A stretch of DNA of 64,000 bases. Source: Ilyomonas sp963847085 (GTDB taxonomy: Bacteria; Bacteroidota; Bacteroidia; Chitinophagales; Chitinophagaceae). Numbering within the stretch: position 1 is the first letter of the stretch; every line of letters begins with the position of its first letter. Location: assembly GCA_963847085.1 (NCBI GenBank), contig CAWJYO010000011.1:496001-560000 (forward strand), given 5' to 3'. Below the pieces are notes generated by a model. It did no database searches. It saw only the letters and a list, made by a program, of their open reading frames with translations, and was not told the origin of the DNA. A program made the position numbers and the translations under genes. This document shows positions 28,944 to 36,762 of this stretch, in pieces.

Positions 28944-29513
28944 ATGGTAACCGCTTTAGACAAACAAACCGCTTTGGTATTGATTGATTTGCAAAAAGGA
29001 ATTGTAAGCCGTCAAACGGCAACACCTATTAAAGACATTGTTGCCAATGCAGTAAAATTGATCCATGCATTTCGCAAAAAAGGTTTACCCGTAATATTTA
29101 CGAACGTGATAATGAAAGATTCGCCTTTTTCAAAAACACGAAAAGAACAACAGATGCAAGGAATAACACCAATGCCTGACTTTTCCGACATTATTGCTGA
29201 AGTGGCCAAACAACCGGAAGATATTCTCATTACCAAACATACCTGGAGTGCCTTTTTTGAAACGAATTTAGAAGAAGAATTAAAGAACCGCGGCATTACT
29301 GGCATTGTGATTGGCGGTGTTTCTACAAGTATTGGCGTTGAAGGAACAGCACGTTCAGCAAGTGAACGTGGCTACAATATTGCTTTTGCAAAAGATGCTA
29401 TGACAGATACAGTTGCCGAAGCGCATGAAAGAAGCGTGAAATACATTTTTCCACGCATGGGTGAAGTTGACGATACAGAAAATATTGTAAAGAAACTTGA
29501 AGAACTATCTTAA
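28944..29513 (+). CDS. Isochorismatase-like hydrolase lacking the usual catalytic cysteine
   Basis: A 189-residue protein of the isochorismatase superfamily. The first Asp is in LVLIDLQKGIV and the Lys in ILITKHTWSAFFETNLEEEL. At the place of the nucleophile, where cysteine hydrolases read GVxTxxCVxxTA, this protein reads GVSTSIGVEGTARSA, with Gly in place of Cys. True isochorismatases also lack the Cys, so amidase chemistry is unlikely. The 144-base gap before it contains one copy of the window-wide motif (28826-28837) and no palindrome like the MarR operator, so membership in that operon is uncertain. Confidence 0.87.
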   Translation: MVTALDKQTALVLIDLQKGIVSRQTATPIKDIVANAVKLIHAFRKKGLPVIFTNVIMKDSPFSKTRKEQQMQGITPMPDFSDIIAEVAKQPEDILITKHTWSAFFETNLEEELKNRGITGIVIGGVSTSIGVEGTARSASERGYNIAFAKDAMTDTVAEAHERSVKYIFPRMGEVDDTENIVKKLEELS

Positions 29514-29517
29514 GCTT

Positions 29518-29676
29518 AACCACACGAAGACACATAGATCCGAAGTTTGTTTTTGCCCATATTTTCACGTTTGTAATAAGTTCCGAACCTTTGAAAGGTT
29601 CGGAACTTATTAATGGAAAGAATTTTAAGTTTGTTTTTGCTCCTATTTTTTTGCGTCTTAGCGCCTTCGCGGTTGA
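29518..29676. repeat. Composite intergenic repeat: CCACGAAG arms, 39-base palindrome, two motif copies
   Basis: A left arm AACCACACGAAGACACATAG (29518-29537) and right arm GCGTCTTAGCGCCTTCGCGG (29653-29672) belong to the CCGCGAAG family. Between them is a perfect palindrome of 39 bases (29574-29612) centred on G29593, with core TTCCGAACCTTT. Copies of TTTGTTTTTGC lie at 29546 and 29630, flanking the palindrome. The element separates two convergent genes and could also end transcription. Confidence 0.7.
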
Positions 29677-29683
29677 AAATATC

Positions 29684-31495
29684 TTACATAAATATTGGCT
29701 TATCCAATTTCTCTGCAATGCGATAGGCTGCATTCATCAAACCCACATGGCTGTAAGCTTGTGGAAAGTTTCCCCACTGGCTGCCGTCATTCTCATCCAC
29801 ATCCTCACTGAACAAACCTACATGATTGCTGTACTGCATAATGTTATTGAATTCTTCAATGGCGTCATCTAATCTGCCAACGCAAGCCAGTGCTTCGATA
29901 TACCAAAATGCGCAAATCAAAAAAGTTGATTTTGGTTTTCCAAAATCGTCTGAATGAACATAACGGTAAAACAAACCATTTGGTGTTTTCAGTTCCTTCT
30001 CCAAAGCTATCAAATGGTCTTTTGCGCGCTGCGAAGAAGGATCTAAATAGTGCATCAAAATCAATTGCAATGTGCTTGCATCAAGATAGGTAACACCCTT
30101 TGCGCTGGTATAGCATTTCATCTCTTCATTATAGCAACTTTCAATGTTATCAACCGCTTTTTGTTTCAGGACTTCGGCTCGTTTTTCGAGTTCCTCATTG
30201 CCTATTGTTTTTGCCATTTTTATAGCTGCGCAACAGCCAATCCACTGAAACAAATTGGTATAACAATGAATGTTCTCAAAATTCCTGAACTCCCAGATAC
30301 CGGCATCTTTTTCATCTATCGTCATTTCAATTTTATTCAGCACAAACTCAATCCATTTATCAGAATCGTGGCGTTCGCGAAACACAAAGCGATGGTCGGT
30401 ATAAAGCGGTAACAGCGACACCAGCACTTGCCCGTAAATATCATTTTGTACATGCTCGTAAGCCTGGTTGCCAATGCGTACCGGCTTGTTGCCAAGATAC
30501 CCTTCGAGTGGTAAAATTTCTTCGGTTAGTTTGTGTTTGCCGGTGATGCTATACAAGGGTTGATAGCGGGTATTTTGCTGGTCGAAACTCACATCCGTTA
30601 TCCAGTTAAAATATTGTTCCAGCTCATCGAAATGCGCAATGTGATTAAGCGCATTGATTACATAATAAGTATCGCGAAGCCAGCAATAGCGGTAATCCCA
30701 ATTACGCACACTGCCCGGATGTTCAGGCAAGCTTGTAGTGCTGGCAGCAATAAAGGCTCCGGTGTCTTCAAATTGATGCAGCTTTAAGGCAAGCGCTGAT
30801 CGAATGACTTCGCGTTGGGCAAAATTAGAAATGTAAGATTGCTTTATCCATACACGCCAATATTTAATGGTTTCATCTATAAAATGAACACAGGTATTGA
30901 TTATGGGTGCTTCGAGTGGCGAGCCATACGTTAATACGATATATCTCATATCAGTTAGCACAAAGCATTGCTCATCAAATATGTAATTGATTGAAAGATT
31001 GGTTGTTAAACGCAGGTGTTCGTCGTGGCCTGTAAACTCAATATGGCTGCTGCCGCGACGCGCTTCCAGCTTCTTTTCGCCATAATTGGCAACCGGCTTG
31101 CACACCACTTTTATGCGTGGCGTACCTTCCAACACCTCAATCCTTCTGATTAACATTAAGGGGCGAAAAGAGCGATCAAATTGGATAAAGCGTGGTGCTA
31201 CATCCATCACACGGTATTTGCCATATTGAGTTGTAACAACTGTACATAAAACATTGGTATTTTCGAGGTAATACTGGATAGAAGTGTACTCACCTGAATC
31301 GGGAAGAATAGAAAATTCGCCGCCTTTATTCTGGTCGAGCATTTTGCCAAAAACAAAAGTGCTGTCGAAGCGCGGCCAGCAAAGCCAATCTATGTTGGTA
31401 TTTTTATTTACATGAGCAATATAAGAGCAATTGCCAATGATGCCGGTTTCATATTTATGTGCTGCCATGCGTAAGTTGGTTTTGAATGAACTCAT
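29684..31495 (-). CDS. Glycoside hydrolase family 15 (glucoamylase-like)
   Basis: About 603 residues with an N-terminal beta-sandwich (KYETGIIGNCSYIAHVNKN to the trehalase-like domain) and an (alpha/alpha)6 barrel. Catalytic-region signatures are GSVRNWDYRYCWLRDTYYVI and GSQWGNFPQAYSHVGLMNAA, both standard for bacterial GH15 proteins that cleave alpha-glucans or trehalose. There is no signal peptide, so it probably works in the cytoplasm. I start at the ATG at 31495; a GTG four codons upstream and an ATG at 31468 are alternatives. It stands alone, convergent to the isochorismatase-like gene. Confidence 0.94.
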   Translation of the reverse strand: MSSFKTNLRMAAHKYETGIIGNCSYIAHVNKNTNIDWLCWPRFDSTFVFGKMLDQNKGGEFSILPDSGEYTSIQYYLENTNVLCTVVTTQYGKYRVMDVAPRFIQFDRSFRPLMLIRRIEVLEGTPRIKVVCKPVANYGEKKLEARRGSSHIEFTGHDEHLRLTTNLSINYIFDEQCFVLTDMRYIVLTYGSPLEAPIINTCVHFIDETIKYWRVWIKQSYISNFAQREVIRSALALKLHQFEDTGAFIAASTTSLPEHPGSVRNWDYRYCWLRDTYYVINALNHIAHFDELEQYFNWITDVSFDQQNTRYQPLYSITGKHKLTEEILPLEGYLGNKPVRIGNQAYEHVQNDIYGQVLVSLLPLYTDHRFVFRERHDSDKWIEFVLNKIEMTIDEKDAGIWEFRNFENIHCYTNLFQWIGCCAAIKMAKTIGNEELEKRAEVLKQKAVDNIESCYNEEMKCYTSAKGVTYLDASTLQLILMHYLDPSSQRAKDHLIALEKELKTPNGLFYRYVHSDDFGKPKSTFLICAFWYIEALACVGRLDDAIEEFNNIMQYSNHVGLFSEDVDENDGSQWGNFPQAYSHVGLMNAAYRIAEKLDKPIFM

Positions 31496-31634
31496 AAAGA
31501 TGTTCACTCTTTTTCAAAATGCTTGCCGTAAAAAAAGGTAATGATTTTGGCGAAGAGAAATTAGAATATTGATAAGTGTGTTGCAAGGAAGAAATGAAAT
31601 AAACCATAATGACAAATAACAATCTGATGTATTA

Positions 31635-31877
31635 TTACGGTTTGTTTTTACCATTATTTTCATAAAAGCTCAATGCTCCGCTGGGACAAAGTTTTATTTG
31701 TTGAATGATGCGCTCTGTGTTTGCACCATACGGATTTATCCAGGGCCTGATCATTGGATTGAACACCTCCATCAGTCCGTCTTTTCCTTTCCAGCATTTG
31801 GTAGAATGAATGCATATTTGCGGTTTCCACACAATTGTGATTTCACCATTGGTATATGTTTTTATAATGTCTTCCAT
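31635..31877 (-). CDS. YjdI-like divergent 4Fe-4S mono-cluster protein (Fer4_19)
   Basis: An 80-residue protein with the family pattern: ICIHSTKCWKGK near the start, then RPWINPYGANTERIIQQIKLCPSGALSF. Three cysteines are visible, the usual set for this divergent single-cluster ferredoxin-like family. Such small proteins often accompany CDGSH iron-sulfur or GNAT proteins, none of which is present here. Function is unknown; an electron-transfer or iron-sulfur storage role is only inferred. It lies 127 bases upstream of the GH15 gene on the same strand. Confidence 0.88.
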   Translation of the reverse strand: MEDIIKTYTNGEITIVWKPQICIHSTKCWKGKDGLMEVFNPMIRPWINPYGANTERIIQQIKLCPSGALSFYENNGKNKP

Positions 31878-32075
31878 TTTTTTGAAACAAGATTAAAGCA
31901 ATTCAAAACAATAAAAAAGAACCGCTTTTACAAACGGCTCTTTCAACAAAAACAAAACAAACAATTATCGGGTAACAACCAACTTTTGCGTCAGCGTCTT
32001 ATTGTTGACGTTATTTTATAACCTATGCAACGTTTTTAAATAAAAACGGCATCATACCATAAAACGGATTTTGTT

Positions 32076-32507
32076 ATGAAACGTATCTTCTTTTTCATTC
32101 TCATCACCCTTTTTGTTTTTGTTCATTTTTCCTGCGGTAAAACATACAGTTCTAAGCAGAACACATTTCTTATCTCTGGCAAATGGAATGTACTGATTGA
32201 TAGCAATTACAAGGGTTGCACTTGTGTTTCCAATGGACTTGAAATATACAAGGGCGGTAATGGTGATTATTATGATTTCAATAGCGATGGTAATCTTTAT
32301 ATTAAAGAAGGAAATGTGTTGGATACATTATCTTACCATGTGTTTTCCGATACAACTATGATTATCGCTACCTTTGGTGCTATTTTTAATGGCATTCCAG
32401 ATACTTGTCATATCAGCAACTTTACGGCTCATACGCTTATCATCACTGCACCGGTTCAGGTTTCACCTGCAGGCGAGTTTGGTAGAACTGTTCACTTAAT
32501 GCATTAA
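32076..32507 (+). CDS. Lipoprotein, possibly lipocalin-like
   Basis: A 143-residue protein with a lipoprotein signal peptide (IFFFILITLFVFVHFSCGK, Cys in the lipobox). The mature part is beta-rich: SGKWNVLIDSNYKG, YDFNSDGNLYIKEG, DTLSYHVFSDTTMII, a pattern often seen in lipocalin-like proteins of Bacteroidota, where a GxW near the start of the barrel is typical (here SGKWNV). Two further cysteines (CTC) are in the first loop. Function unknown. Confidence 0.75.
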   Translation: MKRIFFFILITLFVFVHFSCGKTYSSKQNTFLISGKWNVLIDSNYKGCTCVSNGLEIYKGGNGDYYDFNSDGNLYIKEGNVLDTLSYHVFSDTTMIIATFGAIFNGIPDTCHISNFTAHTLIITAPVQVSPAGEFGRTVHLMH

Positions 32508-32516
32508 AACAAAGGG

Positions 32517-32584
32517 TTTGTTTTTGCCGCTTTTTTTACAGAGTGAATCAGAAAAAATAATGAAACTTTTATGGCAAAAACAAA
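32517..32584. repeat. Inverted pair of the window-wide motif between convergent genes
   Basis: TTTGTTTTTGCC at 32517-32528 and GGCAAAAACAAA at 32573-32584 are exact inverted copies 44 bases apart, in the gap between the lipoprotein gene and the convergent hybrid regulator. The pair can form a 12-base stem and may serve as the shared terminator. Confidence 0.7.
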
Positions 32585-32601
32585 TTCGATTGCATTGCTT
32601 T

Positions 32602-35397
32602 TTAAACCTTCGCTTTTTCTTTAAATTCTGAGGGTGTTACCAAGAGTTTTGATTTAAAAACAGTAGCAAAATAAGCCTGCGATGCAAAACCAACTTTGTA
32701 AGCCACTTCGGCAATCGTAAGGTCTTCGTGAAGCAATAAATACTTGGCTTTCTGCAGTCGCACATTTAAAATATAATCGTTCACATGCACGCCTAATAAA
32801 GCTTTTATTTTTCGGTTGAGCTGAATGCGAGAGATATGCGTTTCTTTACAAATATCCTCAATTGAGAACGCATCATTAGCAATGTTCTTTTCAACAATCG
32901 CAGTAAATTCATTGATAAACTTTCTATCAATTTTAGAGGCGCCATTTCGCGATTCGTATGAGGCTTCGCTTGTATAATGGTCACGCAACTGCTTCCTGCT
33001 TTTCAGCAAACTTTTTATCGTTTCTTCAAGATAAGTTACGTTGAATGGCTTCGTAATAAACGCATCAGCCGTTACCTGCAAACTGGTAATTTGTTTTTCG
33101 ATGCTGCCGCTTGCCGTTAAGATAACAATGGGAATATGAGAAGATCGAATGTCTTCTTTTAAAGTTTGCGTTATCGAAAACCCATCTTTACCCGGCAGGT
33201 TCACATCGCACACAATCAAATCGGGCACTACTTCATGCGTAAGCATCAAACCTGCGGGTCCGGTATCGGCTGCATACACATCAAAGTTTTGCTCAAGCCG
33301 GCATTTTAAAAAGTGGAGCAAATCGTTATTGTCTTCAATCAACAAAACAGAATGCTCTTTATGTGTTATAGCTTCATCCGTTTCTTCAAACCTTGTGGCA
33401 ATCGTGTCTGATGCATAAATTTTCAGATCTTCATAAAGAGAGGTGTTGGCAATGGCTTCTTCTACCATTTCATCTGCTTCAAGATGCGAACTTCCTAATG
33501 GCAGATAAATAGTGAAGAGCGTGCCTTTCCATTTCTCACTTTCTACTTCTATCGAGCCATGGTGCAATTCTATCAATTCTTTCGATAAACTTAACCCTAA
33601 ACCTGAACCTTTGTACAGGGTTCCGTTTTCCTGGTAAAACAAATCAAATGCATGTTCTTTAGCTTCCGTTGTCATACCAACACCCGTATCCTCAATCGTT
33701 ATCATCGCTTCGTTTCCGCTTTTGCTTTTGCCTGTTGTTACGGTAACAAAGCCTTCTTCTTTTGTAAATTTAAAAGCATTGGAAAGAAGGTTGAACATCA
33801 CTTTATCCATCATATTTACATCAAACCAAACCGGCAATTCATTTACCCGTGAATAAACCTGTAATGTGATGTTTTTCTTTTTCGCCATTTCACGAAACGA
33901 ATCGGCAATATCAGTTACAAAATGCGATAAGTTGTTTTTCGATGCGCGCAGCTTCATTTTGTTTTGCTCAATTTTTCTAAAGTCCATAAGCTGATTGACC
34001 AAACGCAATAAGCGCAGCGCGTTTTTATGTACAATTTCAAGATTGTTTTTTATAGAAAAATGAAGTTTGGTATGAGTGAGCGCGTCTTCCAGCGGCGCAA
34101 GTATTAAGGTGAGCGGTGTTCGCAATTCGTGGGAGATATTGGTAAAAAAATTAAATTTGGCATCAGTAGCTTCTTTTGCTTTTGCCGTCATTTCCATCAA
34201 CTGATTTTTTTGATTCGAAATTTCATCATTGCTGGCAGATAATCGCTTGTTGATTTTACGGTTGTTGCGCCACGCAAACAGCAATATCACACCTAACAGC
34301 AACGCAAGCACCAAAGCGGCAAAAGTTACATACAAAAATGTAGTTTGTCCTTTGTAAATGTTGCGCTGTTCGGTTAGTAAGGCTTGTTGTTTTTCTATAT
34401 CTTTTTGCTGTTCATCAATTTTTGCCGATTGCAATTGCATGGGTCGAACATTGGTAGAATCAATTACCAATGTTTGTAAAATATCCTGTTTGTTGAACGA
34501 TTCGCCATTTAATATTTTAAACGCAGTGCGAATAGCTTCTTCGCCACCTGTGGGATACAGCATACTAGCATTAATTAGCTTATTACTCACCAATTCTAAT
34601 CCGCTTCCAGGTCCGGGCTGACCATCAACACCCAAAATTTTTACTTTGTTTTCGATGCCTAACTGTTTGCAAATACTATATGTGCCAAGTGCCATCACAT
34701 CGTTATGTGCAAATACAAGGTCGGCCTGCAACAGTTTATCTTTTATCTTAATTAATTCCTTCGCAGCATCATCCTTCAGCCAGTTGCCATACACTTCCGC
34801 TGTAATCGTCATGGCCGGGTGTTTAGAGATACTTTCTCTAAATCCCTTTTGTCTTGCTATAGCCGGTGTTGAACCCGGCCTGCCAATCACCTCAATGATA
34901 TTGCCTTTATTATGAAGCAGGTTAGCGGCATAGTCGCCAGCCATTTTTCCCACTTCAAAATTATCTGCCCCTATAAAGCTCGTGTATAGCTCCGATGCAA
35001 TGGTTCTGTCTATAACAATGACGGGTATCCCTTTATTAAAAGCATCTTCCACTACGCCGGTTAATGGCTGTGCTTCGTTGGGTGATATAATCAGCAAATC
35101 AATATGCTCATTGATCATTTGCCTTACCTGTTCTGCCTGTAATTGGCTATTGTCTTTTGCGTCAGTGTAAATAAAATCAATCTCCGGATGAAATGCCATT
35201 TCGCGCTTCATATCAGCCAGCATTCTTCTCCGCCAGTTGTCGTCGCCGGTGCACTGCGAGAAAGCAATCCTGTATTTTTTTGTAGTAGTGTTGGAGCAGG
35301 AATAAAAAAAGGAGCAAAAACAAACAAGTAAACAAAACTTGTTCGCAATAGCATGATGCAAAGGCAAGGCATCTTTATAGGTTCTCACAGCAATCAT
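32602..35397 (-). CDS. Hybrid two-component regulator with periplasmic sugar-binding sensor domain (BT1754-like)
   Basis: A 931-residue single-chain signalling protein. An N-terminal hydrophobic segment is followed by a type I periplasmic sugar-binding domain (about 40-330: YRIAFSQCTGDDNWRRRMLADM, ADLVFAHNDVMALG, VKILGVDGQPG), a transmembrane helix (FLYVTFAALVLALLLGVILLF), a histidine kinase with FFTNISHELRTPLTLIL (phospho-His) and ATPase motifs DTGVGM and GSGLGLSLS, a receiver domain with the phospho-Asp in DLIVCDVNLPGKDGF, and an AraC helix-turn-helix (LTIAEVAYKVGFASQAYFATVFK). This is the architecture of the fructose-sensing regulator of the Bacteroides thetaiotaomicron fructan locus. Its position beside fructokinase, SusCD and two GH32 genes makes fructose the likely ligand. 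Confidence 0.95.
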   Translation of the reverse strand: MIAVRTYKDALPLHHAIANKFCLLVCFCSFFYSCSNTTTKKYRIAFSQCTGDDNWRRRMLADMKREMAFHPEIDFIYTDAKDNSQLQAEQVRQMINEHIDLLIISPNEAQPLTGVVEDAFNKGIPVIVIDRTIASELYTSFIGADNFEVGKMAGDYAANLLHNKGNIIEVIGRPGSTPAIARQKGFRESISKHPAMTITAEVYGNWLKDDAAKELIKIKDKLLQADLVFAHNDVMALGTYSICKQLGIENKVKILGVDGQPGPGSGLELVSNKLINASMLYPTGGEEAIRTAFKILNGESFNKQDILQTLVIDSTNVRPMQLQSAKIDEQQKDIEKQQALLTEQRNIYKGQTTFLYVTFAALVLALLLGVILLFAWRNNRKINKRLSASNDEISNQKNQLMEMTAKAKEATDAKFNFFTNISHELRTPLTLILAPLEDALTHTKLHFSIKNNLEIVHKNALRLLRLVNQLMDFRKIEQNKMKLRASKNNLSHFVTDIADSFREMAKKKNITLQVYSRVNELPVWFDVNMMDKVMFNLLSNAFKFTKEEGFVTVTTGKSKSGNEAMITIEDTGVGMTTEAKEHAFDLFYQENGTLYKGSGLGLSLSKELIELHHGSIEVESEKWKGTLFTIYLPLGSSHLEADEMVEEAIANTSLYEDLKIYASDTIATRFEETDEAITHKEHSVLLIEDNNDLLHFLKCRLEQNFDVYAADTGPAGLMLTHEVVPDLIVCDVNLPGKDGFSITQTLKEDIRSSHIPIVILTASGSIEKQITSLQVTADAFITKPFNVTYLEETIKSLLKSRKQLRDHYTSEASYESRNGASKIDRKFINEFTAIVEKNIANDAFSIEDICKETHISRIQLNRKIKALLGVHVNDYILNVRLQKAKYLLLHEDLTIAEVAYKVGFASQAYFATVFKSKLLVTPSEFKEKAKV

Positions 35398-35799
35398 TGG
35401 TTACAAGCTTTCGCTTTTGAAAGATTCCTTCTCAAAAGTCGCATATTTTTTTACACAAAAACAAAAACCAAATGTGTACTCTGAACACAAAGCGGGTGTC
35501 GGTTGCTATTGTTTTTGAAAAATACTGTTTCATTTTTGAAAATGAAATTTTTATTATAAAAATTTTATACAGATAAAGCGTTGGAGCAAAACGCTTACAA
35601 CAAAAAAGAGAAAGATGCGGAATTTGAAAGCTTTTATTTCAGAATTGAAAACGTTTTGTTTTCAACCTGTTTAAGATTGTGTTTGGAAATACGACGCAAA
35701 GGGCAGGAACTTAAGCAAACACAGACCATGTTAATGTTGCCCTGGCGAAAAGCCTTACTATCGAAAATATTGTTGTTCACCATTTACAACTGCTTGTTT
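35398..35799. promoter_or_regulatory. Divergent control region of the fructan locus with 21-base-spaced direct repeats
   Basis: This 402-base gap separates the regulator from fructokinase. TTTTTGAAAA occurs at 35512-35521 and again at 35533-35542, exactly 21 bases apart, two helical turns, as expected for a dimeric AraC-type output domain. AT-rich sequence suited to a -7 region follows (35550-35572). A frame open from 35581 in this region lacks coding character and ends in the true fructokinase start at 35800. Confidence 0.4.
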
Positions 35800-36702
35800 A
35801 TGGCTGCAAAAATTGATCACCAGGTTGTATGTTTTGGCGAAACGCTTTGGAATATATCACCAACTGGCAGGCAGGCTGGTGGTGCTCCATTACACTTAGC
35901 GTATCATTTACAAATGTTAGGAATAAATCCCGCTATCATTTCGCGCATCGGGTACGACACGGCAGGTAAGCAATTAATAGAAGCACTGGAAGCCAAAGGC
36001 ATTTGCACAGATTATTTTCAAATGGATGAACATAAGCCGACCGGTGTTGTTACCACTTCTCTAAGAGATGGATGCGAAGTGGTGTATAGCATTCATCACG
36101 ATGTTGCCTGGGATGGCATTGAATACATGGAAGAATTAGCAGAATTAACAAGCAAGGCTAACTTTTTTGTTTTTGGAAGTCTGGCAACGCGCTGCAAAAA
36201 AACCCATCAAACCTTGCTAACGCTGCTGTCTTTTGCAAATACTAAAGTGCTGAACATAAACTTACGGGCGCCATTTTATAGTCGCTCTAAAATTGAAGAT
36301 TTACTACTTAAGGCAGATATATTAAAACTAAGCGAAGCAGAACTCGAACTGATTACCGGGTGGTTTTCGAATTACAGGAATGACACAGACAGGATTCGAC
36401 TTCTCCAGGAACGATTTGCAGTGCCGGACATCATTGTGGATAAAGAAAAAATGGGTTCGATATGGGTAAGCGGAAATACTATCTACGAACATTCAGGTTT
36501 TGTAAAAACAACATCTGAAACGGGGGAAAGCGGTGATGCGTTTTTAGCGGCTTTACTTGCCAAACTGCATGAGGGCTCGACACCCGACAAAGCACTCGAA
36601 TTTGCCACTGCAATCTGCGCTTTAATGGCAAGCTACGGTGAACCTTACCCGGTATACAAACCATCGCAAATTGATGCTTTACTGAATATTAAAAATGAAT
36701 AA
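35800..36702 (+). CDS. PfkB-family fructokinase
   Basis: A 300-residue sugar kinase, start MAAKIDHQVVCFGETLWNIS. The first PfkB signature reads GGAPLHLAYHLQMLG and the C-terminal one ETGESGDAFLAALLA. It would phosphorylate fructose released from fructan. Two deviations deserve note: the Asn usual in GGAPxN is His, and the anion-hole motif G(A/S)GD reads ESGD, although the catalytic Asp and preceding Gly remain. A longer frame opens at 35581 but the ATG at 35800 gives the normal length and the first conserved strand. The gene leads the susCD operon, 60 bases upstream of susC, as in known fructan loci where fructokinase is part of the locus. Confidence 0.92.
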   Translation: MAAKIDHQVVCFGETLWNISPTGRQAGGAPLHLAYHLQMLGINPAIISRIGYDTAGKQLIEALEAKGICTDYFQMDEHKPTGVVTTSLRDGCEVVYSIHHDVAWDGIEYMEELAELTSKANFFVFGSLATRCKKTHQTLLTLLSFANTKVLNINLRAPFYSRSKIEDLLLKADILKLSEAELELITGWFSNYRNDTDRIRLLQERFAVPDIIVDKEKMGSIWVSGNTIYEHSGFVKTTSETGESGDAFLAALLAKLHEGSTPDKALEFATAICALMASYGEPYPVYKPSQIDALLNIKNE

Positions 36703-36762
36703 AAACAAAGTTTCTTTTTATTAAAAGGCGTACACATTCAATTACACTCAAAAACAATTACC

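Noticed and set aside
35581..35799. Longer fructokinase reading frame with 73 extra residues
   Set aside because: The extension is non-homologous, basic and overlaps the control region; the ATG at 35800 gives the family length.
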